A stretch of 64,000 nt of DNA from Achromobacter piechaudii NBRC 102461 (GCF_001571245.1 NZ_BCTK01000001.1:1-64000); one strand, 5' to 3'. Shown: positions 8,365-17,961, counted from the first letter of the stretch. The notes: generated by a model from the sequence alone, not told the origin. Numbers and translations: made by a program.

Positions 8365-9619
8365 CGACCGAGGGCGTAGCCACGCGCGTCGCCGCGTGTC
8401 CGCGCCCGGCGGCAAAGCACATGATGGCCGCCGCCTGCAACACCGCCGCCACCGCCAGGAACCCGATCATCGATTGCCCGCTGGCGTCCAGCACCGCGCG
8501 CAGCAACCCGAACAGCGCCGGGGCGAATGCATAGGCGCCTTGCGACAGCGCGACGATCAGCGGCACGACGCGCATACTGTCTTCACGCGCAAATTCCGTC
8601 TGCGCGATCAGGGGCGGCAGCGACGTCGCGTTGCCGATGCCCGAGCCGAACAGGATCACGCCCAGCCACACCGCCCAGGGGTGCTGCGCGGCGAGCAACA
8701 ATACGAGCGAGCCGGCGATCTGCACCGCGTAGGCGACGCAGGCCACCTTGCGACGGTCGGCCCCCGCCGGCATGACCGCGCCGACGACGGTGCGCCCGGC
8801 GATGGCGGCAGCCGTCGCCAGCCCCATCGCCAGGCCGGCCGTTTGCGCGCCCAGCAGCGGCGCCAGCAACGACAGCAGGTGCGCGATCAAGCCGATCTGT
8901 GCAAAGAGGCCCAGGGCCATGCCTGCGGCCAAGGTCAGGAAGGCCCGGTCGCGCCATAGCCGCGATACGCGTGGCAAGGCGGGGGCGGCGGGGGGCTGCG
9001 GCGCGCTGGCGTCGTCGGCATCCGGCAACTGACCCAATTGCTGCGGCGTGATGGCGAACACCTTGCGCGCTAGCAGCGCGATGACCACGACCATCGCCAC
9101 GCCCACCCACAAGGCGGCCTGGGCAAAGCCCGCCTGCGCGATCAGGTACACCCACAAGGGCGAAAACACGATGCCGCCCACGCTGGCGCCGTTATAGGCC
9201 ATGCCCAGCGCAGCCGGCCGCCGCCGCACGAACCAGGGCGCGATCAATGCGTTGACCGCCGCCGCGCCCAACATGACCCAGCCCATGCCGCTGAGTACGG
9301 CTGCTCCGTACAACTGCCACGGGGCTGCGGCCATCGACCATCCCCCCACGCCCAGCGCCAGCAGCACCGCGCCGCCGAACGTGGCCAGCGGCACGCCGAC
9401 CCGGCGATACAAGCGCGGCAGGTTGGCCACCACGACCGTGCCGCACAGGAAATGCAGCGTGACCGCGCCGGACACCAGCGCCACGCTCCAGCCGGTGCGC
9501 TGAACCACGGCGTGCAGGAAGACGGGCGGGCCGTAAAAGCCCACCCCCCATCCAAAAATGGCCAGCACGAAGGTGGCGGCAAGGACTTTCCAACCGAAGA
9601 ATGCGGGAGTTGCAGGCAT
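8354..9619 (-). CDS. MFS transporter
   Basis: 421 aa inner-membrane protein with about 12 hydrophobic segments, a central loop near residue 205 and an RRKVA-type cytoplasmic loop in the second half. It starts MPATPAFFGWKVLAATF, typical of the monocarboxylate/oxalate-type MFS groups with FGWGVGFYGPPVF. It is divergent from an ArsR-type regulator 87 bases away, which probably controls it. The substrate cannot be read from sequence. Confidence 0.9.
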   Translation of the reverse strand: MPATPAFFGWKVLAATFVLAIFGWGVGFYGPPVFLHAVVQRTGWSVALVSGAVTLHFLCGTVVVANLPRLYRRVGVPLATFGGAVLLALGVGGWSMAAAPWQLYGAAVLSGMGWVMLGAAAVNALIAPWFVRRRPAALGMAYNGASVGGIVFSPLWVYLIAQAGFAQAALWVGVAMVVVIALLARKVFAITPQQLGQLPDADDASAPQPPAAPALPRVSRLWRDRAFLTLAAGMALGLFAQIGLIAHLLSLLAPLLGAQTAGLAMGLATAAAIAGRTVVGAVMPAGADRRKVACVAYAVQIAGSLVLLLAAQHPWAVWLGVILFGSGIGNATSLPPLIAQTEFAREDSMRVVPLIVALSQGAYAFAPALFGLLRAVLDASGQSMIGFLAVAAVLQAAAIMCFAAGRGHAATRVATPSVVNP

Positions 9620-9706
9620 GATTTTTCGGACTTGTCGGGATGTCTTGTTGAGGTCAGCCGAAGTATGCTTACGCCTTGCACACAACACTTTGGTCTGTAG
9701 CGAAAC

Positions 9707-10444
9707 ATGGAATCCAAGTTCGCCGACATCAATCTTTCGTCCGTGGCGGCCGCCATCGCCGACCCGGCGCGCGCGCGCATGCTGTGCCTGCTGCTGGATG
9801 GCCGGGCCCGTACCGCCACCGAGCTGGCCGCCGCGGCTGATATCGGCGCATCGACGGCCAGCAGTCATTTTCAGCGCCTGCGTGAACAGGGGTTGGTCGA
9901 CATGGCCGTGCAGGGCAAACATCGCTACTACCGGCTGGCCAATGGCGAAGTCGGGCATGCGCTGGAAGCGCTGCTGGTGGTGGCCGGCACCGAACGCGCG
10001 CCGTTCAAGCCCAGCACGCCGTCCGCGCTGCGCGAGGCTCGCACCTGCTACGACCACATGGCGGGCACGTTGGCCGTGCGTATTCACGATGCGATGGTGG
10101 CGCGCCGCTGGCTCGCCGAGGACGGCCGCGATTACGTGCTGACCTCGCTGGGCGAAGCCTCGTTGGCGCAGTTGGGCGTGGATGCCGCCGCCGCGCGCCA
10201 GCGGCGGCGCCGTTTTGCCTGTGCGTGCCTGGACTGGAGCGAACGCCGCTCGCATCTGGGCGGCGCGCTGGGCGCGGCCCTGCTCGACGCCCTGATGCAG
10301 CGCGGCTGGATCACCAAAGACCTGGACTCTCGCGCGCTCTGCGTCACCCGCAAGGGCGCGCGGCAGTTCCCAGCGTTTTTTGGCATGCCGGATGCGCAAG
10401 CCGCTGGCGGTGCCCTGCACGAGGACACGCATGTCGCAGCATGA
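9707..10444 (+). CDS. ArsR-type winged-helix transcriptional regulator
   Basis: 245 aa. The N-terminal winged helix (about residues 10-85) has ADPARARMLCLLLDGR, then TATELAAAADIGASTASSHF as the recognition unit and HRYYRL in the wing. A long C-terminal half with CACLDWSERRSHLGG could hold a ligand or metal site. It is transcribed divergently from the MFS gene, so local repression of that transporter is the likely role. Confidence 0.88.
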   Translation: MESKFADINLSSVAAAIADPARARMLCLLLDGRARTATELAAAADIGASTASSHFQRLREQGLVDMAVQGKHRYYRLANGEVGHALEALLVVAGTERAPFKPSTPSALREARTCYDHMAGTLAVRIHDAMVARRWLAEDGRDYVLTSLGEASLAQLGVDAAAARQRRRRFACACLDWSERRSHLGGALGAALLDALMQRGWITKDLDSRALCVTRKGARQFPAFFGMPDAQAAGGALHEDTHVAA

Positions 10445-10547
10445 TCCCGTCTTCCTGGCGCAGCGCCGGGCCTGCCTGTCGCAGCCCACGCGAGTTTTCC
10501 GCATTGCCGCTTCTGCCCGAAGACGGCGCATCGAACACAACCATTCC

Positions 10548-10570
10548 AGCCGCGAATGCGGCTTTTTTTT
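10548..10570 (+). terminator. Rho-independent terminator
   Basis: AGCCGC and GCGGCT form a 6 bp stem with a GAAT loop, followed by eight Ts. It lies 104 bases after the ArsR-type gene. Confidence 0.8.
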
Positions 10571-10707
10571 CGTCGGCCGCGAATGCGCGGCAACGCAGGT
10601 CTGGCCAGACGCCGTGTGCGTTTCACGTCGTCTTCAAGCCGCTTTGAAGATTCTTTGCTTCGACCTTTTCAACCATTAGCCTTACCCACGTTATTCAGGA
10701 GGTGGCC

Positions 10708-11373
10708 TTGCCTACGCTGGCGCTGCGCGCATTTCGTTTTCCCGCCCGTTTCGTCTCCGAGCTACGCATCGACGTCAACCACGCCCCAGAGGAAGTCCAG
10801 AGCGAACTGGACGCCATACGCGAGCGGATGCTGCGGTCGTCGGACCGCCTGCACGGGCTGCCGGAGGTGCCTACCGACATCCCTGGGATCGTGCTTCGCT
10901 ACCGCGAAGCCGACGGCGAGTACTACGTCTATGTGGTGGACGTGCAGCGCGACCGCGTGGCGGGCTACACGGTCTTCAACCGCCTGATCGAAGTGGGCAG
11001 GAAGGCCGACCCCTACGTGCGCGCGCCGCATTCCAAGTACGCACCGGCTTATCAGGGCATGGGGCTGGCCACGGCGGTATACCGCTGGGGCCTGGACGCG
11101 GGCCTGTGCGTCATCAGCGGCGCGCGCCAGTCCACCGGCGCGCATCGTTTGTGGATGGGCCTGGCGCGGCATTACGAACTGGGTTTTGTCGATTTGCGGC
11201 AGAAGCAGCTTCGCTATCTGGGCCGGGACGTTCCGCCCCGCGTACTCGAAGATCTGCACACGCGCATGATTCTGTTGGGGCGTGGCTGGCGCTTGTCCGA
11301 TTACATGCGGGCAACGGGAATGGCAGCGTCCAACGATGCACTTTCGCAACAGGACTTAGGGAAATCCCCCTGA
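10708..11373 (+). CDS. GNAT-like acetyltransferase-fold protein
   Basis: 221 aa. The central part has a beta-strand segment EYYVYVVDV followed by KYAPAYQGMGLATAVYRWGLDAG, which resembles the acetyl-CoA pyrophosphate loop of GNAT proteins. TTG at 10708 is chosen because a perfect AGGAGG ends five bases before it, whereas the in-frame GTG at 10702 overlaps that site. Substrate unknown. Confidence 0.65.
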   Translation: MPTLALRAFRFPARFVSELRIDVNHAPEEVQSELDAIRERMLRSSDRLHGLPEVPTDIPGIVLRYREADGEYYVYVVDVQRDRVAGYTVFNRLIEVGRKADPYVRAPHSKYAPAYQGMGLATAVYRWGLDAGLCVISGARQSTGAHRLWMGLARHYELGFVDLRQKQLRYLGRDVPPRVLEDLHTRMILLGRGWRLSDYMRATGMAASNDALSQQDLGKSP

Positions 11374-11593
11374 AACGGGGTTGAGGGCAGGGCGGCCACT
11401 CAAGCCGTCCGCCTGAAAGCCGCGCCAGGCTTGCCGATGCGGCAAACGCCCGGATCGCTCCAGTGGCGCTTCAGAAACGGGGACGCAATTGTTGCCTTGC
11501 AACAATGTTTCTATTAACTGCCGAGGTTACAAAACATATCTGGGTTGTCATGAACACCGGGGTATGCTGAATCGACGAACGAGGGCATCCGAA

Positions 11594-11866
11594 GTGCATC
11601 AGAACAACTTGATCTACAAGGGATACCGGCTCACGGCCAAGGTTTCCCGGGGCGCGGACGCGGACATTCCCGCGTTGCCCAGCGGCCCCGTATTCATCGC
11701 ATCCGTAATGGTGGTTCAGGCGGGCGCCGTGCTTGAGGGCGGCGACGAATATCCCGTGCCGCGCTTTGCGGACGGCGGATTTGTCTACAGTCCACGCGAA
11801 GCCGTGCACGCGGCCATCCTGCATGGCCGCGAGATCGTCGACGGCCTGACGAACATGCCGTCCTAG
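11594..11866 (+). CDS. Hypothetical small protein
   Basis: 90 aa protein with alternating strands (LIYKGYRLTAKVSR, FIASVMVVQ) and a C-terminal helix EAVHAAILHGREIVDG, a layout of small DUF-type domains. GTG at 11594 has GAGGG at a suitable distance; an ATG at 11564 is an alternative. It overlaps by 4 bases the convergent DUF1828-type gene. Confidence 0.6.
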   Translation: MHQNNLIYKGYRLTAKVSRGADADIPALPSGPVFIASVMVVQAGAVLEGGDEYPVPRFADGGFVYSPREAVHAAILHGREIVDGLTNMPS

Positions 11867-12627
11867 CCGGAAAAGACTTCCCGCCAGTCGCGCGTCTTGG
11901 CCAGCGTCTGCACGGTGGCCGACTGCTCCAGGATGGTCACGGCCTTCTTGAATTCCTCGGCGCTTGCGCCGTCTTCCAGGATGACCATGCGCGAATGGCG
12001 CGCGTTGGCCATCTTGACGTCGGACATCTTGCCGTGGGTTTGATAGACCTGCGTCCAGTCCATCTTCTTGCCGGCTTTCAGCGCGATCGGTTCGATGTAG
12101 GTCAGCGCGGTGCTGCCCGCTGCGCGCACGGCGAAGGCGAAGTCGGCGGTGTGGCCGCTGCTGCCCTTGGCGCGCGCGCCCTTGACCATGCGGTTCACGC
12201 CCACGCCCTCGGCCAACGCGCGCCCGACCTGCGCGCGAAAACGCAGCTGGCTGAAACGCGGCATCCATTTGGCGCACTGGAATGACAAGGCCATCGCCAG
12301 CTTGACCGCATCCCAAAGCGCTTCCTGCAACTGCTCGTTCGGGCCGGTGGCCACGATGGCGCCGTCGCGATCGAAATGCGCCAGGCTGACGCCGGGTGTC
12401 TCGTTCAGCATGTCGATGCGCTTGGGTCCGACTTCGATGCCGTAGCTGGACGCGTGCATCGAGGTTTCACAGGCGTCGGTCAGGTAGAAGGTGGCCTCGT
12501 CCGGGTGCGCGATGAAGAATGCCGCGTGCTGGCCGTCCAGCCCCAGCGTCATGGGCGCGACAGCGCGGATGGCGTGTTCACCGGCCGGCAGGACGGTCCA
12601 GCCGGAGGCTTCCAGAAAATTGCTCAT
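11863..12627 (-). CDS. DUF1828/DUF1829-like protein, second gene of a pair
   Basis: 254 aa soluble protein. The N-terminal half (AFFIAHPDEATFYLTDACETSMHAS, then a segment on gene-normal helices) resembles DUF1828, and the C-terminal half with a conserved Lys/Asp pattern (VYQTHGKMSDVKMANARHSRMVILED) resembles DUF1829. ATGA overlap with the upstream gene shows a tight two-gene unit. Proteins of this type often occur near mobile elements; a toxin-antitoxin or defence role is possible but not shown here. Family assignment is from memory and tentative. Confidence 0.55.
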   Translation of the reverse strand: MSNFLEASGWTVLPAGEHAIRAVAPMTLGLDGQHAAFFIAHPDEATFYLTDACETSMHASSYGIEVGPKRIDMLNETPGVSLAHFDRDGAIVATGPNEQLQEALWDAVKLAMALSFQCAKWMPRFSQLRFRAQVGRALAEGVGVNRMVKGARAKGSSGHTADFAFAVRAAGSTALTYIEPIALKAGKKMDWTQVYQTHGKMSDVKMANARHSRMVILEDGASAEEFKKAVTILEQSATVQTLAKTRDWREVFSG

Positions 12628-13160
12628 AGGATCAGTTCGATTTGGCGGCCTTTGAGGGGATGCGCAAAGCCGCCAACAAGCGTCAGGTTCGCGCGCGGCA
12701 GGAAATACTGCATCAGCGCGCCGATAGTGTGCAGGGCGGGCACGATCGGTTCGGCATAGCCTTCGCCTTCGTCCACCCAGATGTGTTCATGGCTGCGGTC
12801 CGCAAGCGGCTTGCGAAACTGCGGCCGGCCTTCGCCCACCAGGCTGGTATGGAAAGAGTCGTCGGTATCCACGCCAAATACGCGATGCGGGCCGACGAAC
12901 AGGCTGGCGCAAAAAGCTTCGGTCAGAAAGATCGTCGCCTGCCCCTGGACCACCGTGCGCGCGCCGCGATAGGTTGCGCGAAAGATCACGTCGTCGCGCA
13001 CTTCGCCCTTGACCTTGCACGGGCTGGTGAACTCCATCCATTGGATGTTGTTAGCGGCGGGCTTGGGAATCCAAGAGATCGGTTTTACGGTTTCCTTGGG
13101 TTCGGCAAGTATCTCTTGCACCTCATCAACGGTAATTAACGGTTCGAACTTGTTGGCCAT
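12624..13160 (-). CDS. Hypothetical protein, first gene of a pair
   Basis: 178 aa soluble protein of unknown family. It begins MANKFEPLITVDEVQEILAEP and has a beta-rich middle (DDVIFRATYRGA, ATIFLTEAFCASLFVG). The stop overlaps the start of the DUF1828-like gene, so both are made from one mRNA. No helix-turn-helix or catalytic motif was recognised. Confidence 0.55.
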   Translation of the reverse strand: MANKFEPLITVDEVQEILAEPKETVKPISWIPKPAANNIQWMEFTSPCKVKGEVRDDVIFRATYRGARTVVQGQATIFLTEAFCASLFVGPHRVFGVDTDDSFHTSLVGEGRPQFRKPLADRSHEHIWVDEGEGYAEPIVPALHTIGALMQYFLPRANLTLVGGFAHPLKGRQIELIL

Positions 13161-13287
13161 AAAGCGGATCTAGGGTCTTTGAATTGCGCGGTCAATGCGC
13201 TGCGCCGCTCGCGTCGCGCCGCAGGGGACTCATGCGCGCAAACAGGGCGAGGGGGCGTAATCTTACAAGATGGAGTCAGTGCAAACC

Positions 13288-13315
13288 CGCAAGCTGTATG
13301 GATATACAGCTTGCG
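13288..13315. repeat. Perfect 12 bp hairpin
   Basis: CGCAAGCTGTAT and its exact complement are separated by GGAT. The hairpin lies 32 bases beyond the stop of the metallopeptidase gene on the minus strand and has no T tract on either side, so it may be a processed 3' end, a weak terminator or a repeat unit. Confidence 0.6.
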
Positions 13316-13346
13316 ACCCGGTTGCGACGCGGGATTGTGTGCCGGG

Positions 13347-14198
13347 CTAGAGCGTGCTGGCTGCGAACGTGTCGCATTGCTTGAGACCGCCGCCTTCCAG
13401 GCCGCGCTTGAACCAGCGCACGCGCTGGGCCGACGAGCCATGGGTGAAGGAGTCGGGCACGGCATAGCCTTGCGCCTGTTTTTGCAGGCGATCGTCGCCG
13501 ATGGCGGTGGCTGCGCCCAGCGCTTCTTCGATGTCGCCGCCTTCCAGGATGTTGCGAGCCGCGTTGGCGCGCTGCGCCCACAGGCCGGCCAGACAATCGG
13601 CCTGCAACTCCATGCGCACAGACAGCGCATTGGCTTGCGACGGATTGCGACGGCGCAGCTGATCGACCTGATCCGAAATGCCCAACAGATGCTGCACGTG
13701 GTGTCCGACTTCATGGGCAATCACGTAGGCCTGCGCGAAATCGCCGGGCGCCTTGAAGCGGTTTTGCAGTTCGTCGAAAAAGGCCAGGTCGATATACACC
13801 TTGCTGTCGCCCGGGCAATAGAACGGACCCATCGCCGATTGGCCCGTGCCGCAAGCGGTGGGCGTGGCGCCGCGAAACAGTACGAGCTTGGGCGCCACGT
13901 ACTGGCGATTCAGATCTTTCTGAAAAATGGCGGACCAGGTGTCTTCGGTTTCACCCAGCACCTTGGAGACGAAGCGCGCTTGCGGATCGTTGGCGGGCGG
14001 TTTGGTCGCGGGGGCATCCTGGGTCGTGGGCGGGCCTTCCGCCATTTGCAGCACGACGCTGGGATCGACGCCAAAATACATGGCCACCAAGGCAAGTACT
14101 ATCGTACCGATGCCGATGGTCCCCCGGCCGCCGATCCTGGGACCACTGGCACGTCGGTCTTCCACATTGTCGCTTTCGCGCGAGTCATCGAGGCGCAT
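13347..14198 (-). CDS. YpfJ-type neutral zinc metallopeptidase
   Basis: 283 aa membrane-anchored protein. It begins MRLDD, carries one membrane segment (about residues 25-45), and has the zinc motif AHEVGHHVQ in the middle with ELQADCLAGLWAQ downstream, as in the neutral zinc metallopeptidase family. The C-terminus CDTFAAS matches the family end. Physiological substrate is unknown. ATG at 14198 fits the conserved N-terminus. Confidence 0.9.
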   Translation of the reverse strand: MRLDDSRESDNVEDRRASGPRIGGRGTIGIGTIVLALVAMYFGVDPSVVLQMAEGPPTTQDAPATKPPANDPQARFVSKVLGETEDTWSAIFQKDLNRQYVAPKLVLFRGATPTACGTGQSAMGPFYCPGDSKVYIDLAFFDELQNRFKAPGDFAQAYVIAHEVGHHVQHLLGISDQVDQLRRRNPSQANALSVRMELQADCLAGLWAQRANAARNILEGGDIEEALGAATAIGDDRLQKQAQGYAVPDSFTHGSSAQRVRWFKRGLEGGGLKQCDTFAASTL

Positions 14199-14284
14199 AT
14201 TGTTTCTCCGGGCGGGTCGGCGTTCCCGCCATTTTGCATCGCCGCGCTTTACTGGGCGGCATTCAAGAGTGTTAGGATAAACCC

Positions 14285-14911
14285 ATGGCTCTGTATCTAT
14301 CTATTCATCCTGCGAATCCTCAACCTCGCCTGCTTAAGCAGGCAGCCCAATGGCTGAACGATGGAGGCCTTCTGGCCGTACCCACCGATTCCAGCTACGC
14401 CGTTGTCGCACGGCTGGACGACAAGGACGCCGCTGACGGCTTGCGTCGGCTACGCGGTCTGGACGAAAGACATCACCTGACTCTGCTGTGCCGTGACCTG
14501 GCTGAAATCGGCCATTTCGCGCGCGTCGACAACAAGCAATACCGCTTGCTGAAGGCTGCCACGCCGGGCCCGTGGACCTTCATTCTTGAAGCCACCAAGG
14601 AAGTGCCGCGGCGCGTCTCGCATCCGTCGCGCAAAACCATCGGCATCCGTGTGCCCGATCACGCCGTGATGCTGGGTCTCTTGGAACAAGTCGGCGCGCC
14701 GCTGCTTTCCACGACGCTGATTCCCAAGAACGAAACCGAAGCGTTGAACGACGCCGAGGCCATCCGCGAACGCTACGACCACGATCTGGCCGCCATCATC
14801 GACGCGGGCGCCTGCCCGCAGTCTCCCACCACCGTCATCGACCTCACCAGCGACGATCCCGTCGTGGTGCGCGTTGGCCGCGGCGACCCGGCCACGCTCG
14901 GTCTTGCCTGA
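14285..14911 (+). CDS. L-threonylcarbamoyladenylate synthase family protein (YciO/YrdC type)
   Basis: 208 aa. The YrdC fold is shown by ALYLSIHPANPQP, PTDSSYAV, DERHHLTLLCRDL, LKAATPGPWTFIL and RVSHPSRKTIGIRVPDH. The protein would bind ATP and threonine/bicarbonate for the first step of tRNA t6A37 synthesis, though YciO-type paralogues may have another role. It is followed by a M50 protease gene 72 bases downstream. Confidence 0.9.
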   Translation: MALYLSIHPANPQPRLLKQAAQWLNDGGLLAVPTDSSYAVVARLDDKDAADGLRRLRGLDERHHLTLLCRDLAEIGHFARVDNKQYRLLKAATPGPWTFILEATKEVPRRVSHPSRKTIGIRVPDHAVMLGLLEQVGAPLLSTTLIPKNETEALNDAEAIRERYDHDLAAIIDAGACPQSPTTVIDLTSDDPVVVRVGRGDPATLGLA

Positions 14912-14983
14912 TTCCCCCTTCATTGTTTTGCCTTTGCGTGCCGGCCCCCGCCGGCACGCGGCTCATCTACAATCCGGTTCGCC

Positions 14984-15631
14984 ATGAACGACATCATCCA
15001 AACCATTGCGGTCTACGCGATACCGGTCATTTTCGCCATCACGCTGCACGAGGCCGCGCACGGCTACGTGGCCCGCATGTTCGGCGACCCCACTGCTTAT
15101 GAAGCGGGCCGCGTCAGCCTGAATCCCGCCCGCCATATCGACCCGATCGGCACGCTGCTTGTGCCGATGGCGATTTTGCTCGCGTCCAAGTTGCTGGGCA
15201 GTCCCGGCATGCTGTTCGGCTGGGCCAAACCGGTGCCCGTGGATTTCGGCCGCCTGCGCCGGCCCAAGCGCGACATGCTCTGGGTGGCGCTGGCGGGCCC
15301 CGCCGCCAACCTGTTCATGGCAATTCTGTGGGCGTTTTCGCTGCGCATGATGCTGGAATCGGGCATGCAGGAATCGTTCTGGTTCCAGATGGGCGTGGCG
15401 GGCGTGAACATCAATCTGGTGCTGATGGCGCTGAACCTGCTGCCGATCCTGCCGCTGGATGGGGGACGTATCCTGTTCAGCCTGCTGCCGAACCGCCTGG
15501 CCTGGCAATATTCAAAAATCGAACCGTATGGCCTGGTCATCGTGATCGTGTTACTGGTCACCGATGTGCTCTGGGTTTTGATGCGTCCCGTGTATGAACT
15601 TGGAACGACTATCGTCCAGTGGTTTCTGTAG
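14984..15631 (+). CDS. M50-family site-2 protease-like membrane protein
   Basis: 215 aa with about five membrane segments. The zinc motif LHEAAHGYVA lies in the first (about residues 21-30) and the partner motif NLLPILPLDGGRIL lies about residues 146-159. There is no PDZ domain, so it belongs to the short site-2 protease group. It would cut within the membrane; the target is unknown. Confidence 0.9.
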   Translation: MNDIIQTIAVYAIPVIFAITLHEAAHGYVARMFGDPTAYEAGRVSLNPARHIDPIGTLLVPMAILLASKLLGSPGMLFGWAKPVPVDFGRLRRPKRDMLWVALAGPAANLFMAILWAFSLRMMLESGMQESFWFQMGVAGVNINLVLMALNLLPILPLDGGRILFSLLPNRLAWQYSKIEPYGLVIVIVLLVTDVLWVLMRPVYELGTTIVQWFL

Positions 15632-15718
15632 GATTTCATCCAATATCCGTTAAACTCAGCGGTTTCATTGATTCTGGCCCTGGGGCATCCTGCCGCGGGG
15701 CGTTGGAGCCCTACATTT

Positions 15719-16624
15719 ATGGCATCCCCTGCAACCGCCGCAGGCGTTAATTTCCAGGGCAGCTTGGTGGCCCTGGTCACTCCCATGCAGCCTGACGGCA
15801 GCTTGGACTACGCTGCCTACCGGTCACTGATCGACTGGCACGTCCAGGAAGGAACCGACGCACTCGTGGTGGTGGGCACCACCGGGGAGTCGCCCACGGT
15901 TTCCATGGAAGAACATGCGGAGCTGATCCGCGTGGCGGTGGAACATGCCGCAGGCCGCATCCCGGTCATCGCTGGCGTGGGCGCCAACTCCACCGACGAA
16001 GCCATTCACCTGACGAACCACGCCAAGGCAGTCGGCGCGCAGGCAGGCCTGTCGGTCGTTCCCTACTACAACAAGCCCTCGCAAGAAGGCCTGTACCGCC
16101 ACTTCCGCACCATCGCGGAAGCCGTGGACCTGCCGACCATCCTGTACAACGTGCCCGGCCGCACCGTGGCCGACATGACGAACGAGACGGTCCTGCGCCT
16201 GGCGCAAGTGCCCGGCATCATCGGCATCAAGGACGCCACCGGCGACATCGCGCGCGGCGGCCTGCTGCTGCGTGAAGCGCCGGCCGGCTTCCAGGTCTTC
16301 AGCGGCGACGATCCCACCGCCGCCGCCCTGATCCTGCTGGGCGCGCGCGGCAATATCTCTGTCACCGCCAACGTGGCCCCCAAGCTCATGCGTGACCTCT
16401 GTGCCGCCGCATTGGCGGGCGACGTGCCGAAGGTGCGTGAACTTAATGCCTATCTGGCCCGTCTGAACAAGGCTTTGTTTGTTGAAGCCAATCCCATCCC
16501 CGTCAAGTGGGCCCTTGCCGAAATGGGCAAGAGCGCATTGGGCTACCGGCTCCCGCTGGTCGAACTGGGAACGCAGAACCACGAAACCGTGCGTCGCGCG
16601 CTCCAGGAAACGGGTCTGCTCTAA
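15719..16624 (+). CDS. dapA: 4-hydroxy-tetrahydrodipicolinate synthase
   Basis: 301 aa TIM-barrel enzyme that condenses pyruvate with aspartate semialdehyde in lysine and meso-diaminopimelate synthesis. VGTTGESPT provides the pyruvate-binding Thr, [10 protein letters not shown] the catalytic Tyr, and GIKDATGD the Schiff-base Lys. ATG at 15719 begins the conserved N-terminus. It is 17 bases upstream of bamC, an arrangement common in betaproteobacteria. Confidence 0.96.
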   Translation: MASPATAAGVNFQGSLVALVTPMQPDGSLDYAAYRSLIDWHVQEGTDALVVVGTTGESPTVSMEEHAELIRVAVEHAAGRIPVIAGVGANSTDEAIHLTNHAKAVGAQAGLSVVPYYNKPSQEGLYRHFRTIAEAVDLPTILYNVPGRTVADMTNETVLRLAQVPGIIGIKDATGDIARGGLLLREAPAGFQVFSGDDPTAAALILLGARGNISVTANVAPKLMRDLCAAALAGDVPKVRELNAYLARLNKALFVEANPIPVKWALAEMGKSALGYRLPLVELGTQNHETVRRALQETGLL

Positions 16625-16641
16625 ATATCGTGAGGATACGT

Positions 16642-17766
16642 ATGAACAAACGTCATGCCGGTTTGTCGGCATTGATGTCTCTGGTGTTGTTGGCCGGCTG
16701 CAGCGAGGTCAACCAATTCCTGGGCAATGAAGAATCCGTCAACTACAAGAGCGCCGTCAACCAGCGTGGAGAGCCTCTGAGCATCCCGCCGGATCTGACT
16801 CAGGCCAACAGCGACCCGCGTTACCGCGCGCCCGCTTCGGGCTCGACGACGTACTCGCAGTTCCAACAACAGGGCCAGGCGCAAGCCTCCGCGCCCAAGA
16901 CCAGCAACGTGTTGCCCGGCCGCCAGGACATGCGTGTCGAGCGTGATGGCGACCTGCGCTGGTTGGTCGTGGACCGCGCGCCGGAAGACGTCTTCCCGCG
17001 CCTGGTCGACTTCTGGACCGAAAACGGCTTTACCGTGGCTAGCAACAATCCGGCCGCCGGCTTGATCGAAACCGATTGGGCGGAAAACCGCGCCAAGATT
17101 CCGGAAAGCTGGTTGCGCCAGGCATTGGGCGCCGTGCTGGAATCTGCCTGGGATAGCGGCGAGCGCGAGAAATTCCGCACCCGGGTCGAACGCGTCAACG
17201 GCCACACCGAGGTGTACGTCAGCCATCGCCAGATGCTGGAAAAGCGCGTCGGTTCCGACGGCGGCCAGGTGCAGTGGCAAAACGGCAAGGAAGACCCGGG
17301 CCTGAACGCCGCCATGCTTGCTCGCATGATGGTCTACCTGGGTTCCGATGTGGACAACGCCCGCAAGCTGGTGCAGCAGGCGGAAGCCGCGCCGCAAAAG
17401 CCGGCCGTGCAGGAAGACGTCCGTTCGCAAGGCACCTCGTTGCTGATCGCGGAATCGTTTGACCGCGCCTGGCGTCGTGTTGGCGTGGCGCTGGACGGCG
17501 GCGGCTTTGCCGTTGACGACCGCGACCGCTCCACCGGCGACTACTACGTGCGCTATGTCGATACCGACACCGGCGAAAAGAACGAGCAACCGGGCTTCTT
17601 CAGCCGCATGTTCTCGGGCGACAAGAAGGCCGAAGCGCCGCAGTACCGCATCCGCCTGGCCGCCACGGGCGAACAGACCACGGTGACGGTGCTGGATTCC
17701 AATGGCTCGCGCGACAACAGCGCAACCGCCCAGCGTCTGCTCAGCGTCTTGAAGGACAAGATGTAA
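16642..17766 (+). CDS. bamC: Outer membrane protein assembly factor BamC
   Basis: 374 aa lipoprotein of the Bam complex, which inserts beta-barrel proteins into the outer membrane. The signal peptide ends in LLAGC. The conserved unstructured N-terminus VNYKSAVNQRGEPLSIPPDL and two helix-grip domains (about residues 95-190 and 240-374) follow. A GAGG element precedes the ATG. It is co-transcribed with dapA. Confidence 0.93.
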   Translation: MNKRHAGLSALMSLVLLAGCSEVNQFLGNEESVNYKSAVNQRGEPLSIPPDLTQANSDPRYRAPASGSTTYSQFQQQGQAQASAPKTSNVLPGRQDMRVERDGDLRWLVVDRAPEDVFPRLVDFWTENGFTVASNNPAAGLIETDWAENRAKIPESWLRQALGAVLESAWDSGEREKFRTRVERVNGHTEVYVSHRQMLEKRVGSDGGQVQWQNGKEDPGLNAAMLARMMVYLGSDVDNARKLVQQAEAAPQKPAVQEDVRSQGTSLLIAESFDRAWRRVGVALDGGGFAVDDRDRSTGDYYVRYVDTDTGEKNEQPGFFSRMFSGDKKAEAPQYRIRLAATGEQTTVTVLDSNGSRDNSATAQRLLSVLKDKM

Positions 17767-17780
17767 TCCGGCTTTCCTAC

Positions 17781-17838
17781 GCTGGCGCTCACGCGCCAGC
17801 GGCGAAGCGCCAAAGCCCCCGCATGCGGGGGCTTTTTC
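17781..17838 (+). terminator. Rho-independent terminator of dapA-bamC
   Basis: AGCCCCCGC pairs with GCGGGGGCT, followed by five Ts. A second hairpin (GCTGGCG with CGCCAGC) lies just before it at 17781-17800. Confidence 0.88.
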
Positions 17839-17892
17839 TTTGGGCGCGGCGGTCGATTCCCGCCGCTCGCGTGCTGGCGATACGACAGGCGC

Positions 17893-17923
17893 AAAAAAGC
17901 CCCGGCAATTGCTTGCCGAGGCC
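17893..17923 (-). terminator. Terminator of the small lipoprotein gene
   Basis: On the minus strand a GC-rich stem (CCTCGGCAA with TTGCCGGGG) is followed by six Ts, 39 bases after the lipoprotein stop. Confidence 0.75.
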
Positions 17924-17961
17924 TTTCTGCGTCTTCAGAGCGGGGGTTCGTCTCTGTTTTA

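Noticed and set aside
13179-14357. 392-codon frame antisense to the zinc metallopeptidase
   Set aside because: The HExxH-type peptidase on the minus strand explains the openness.
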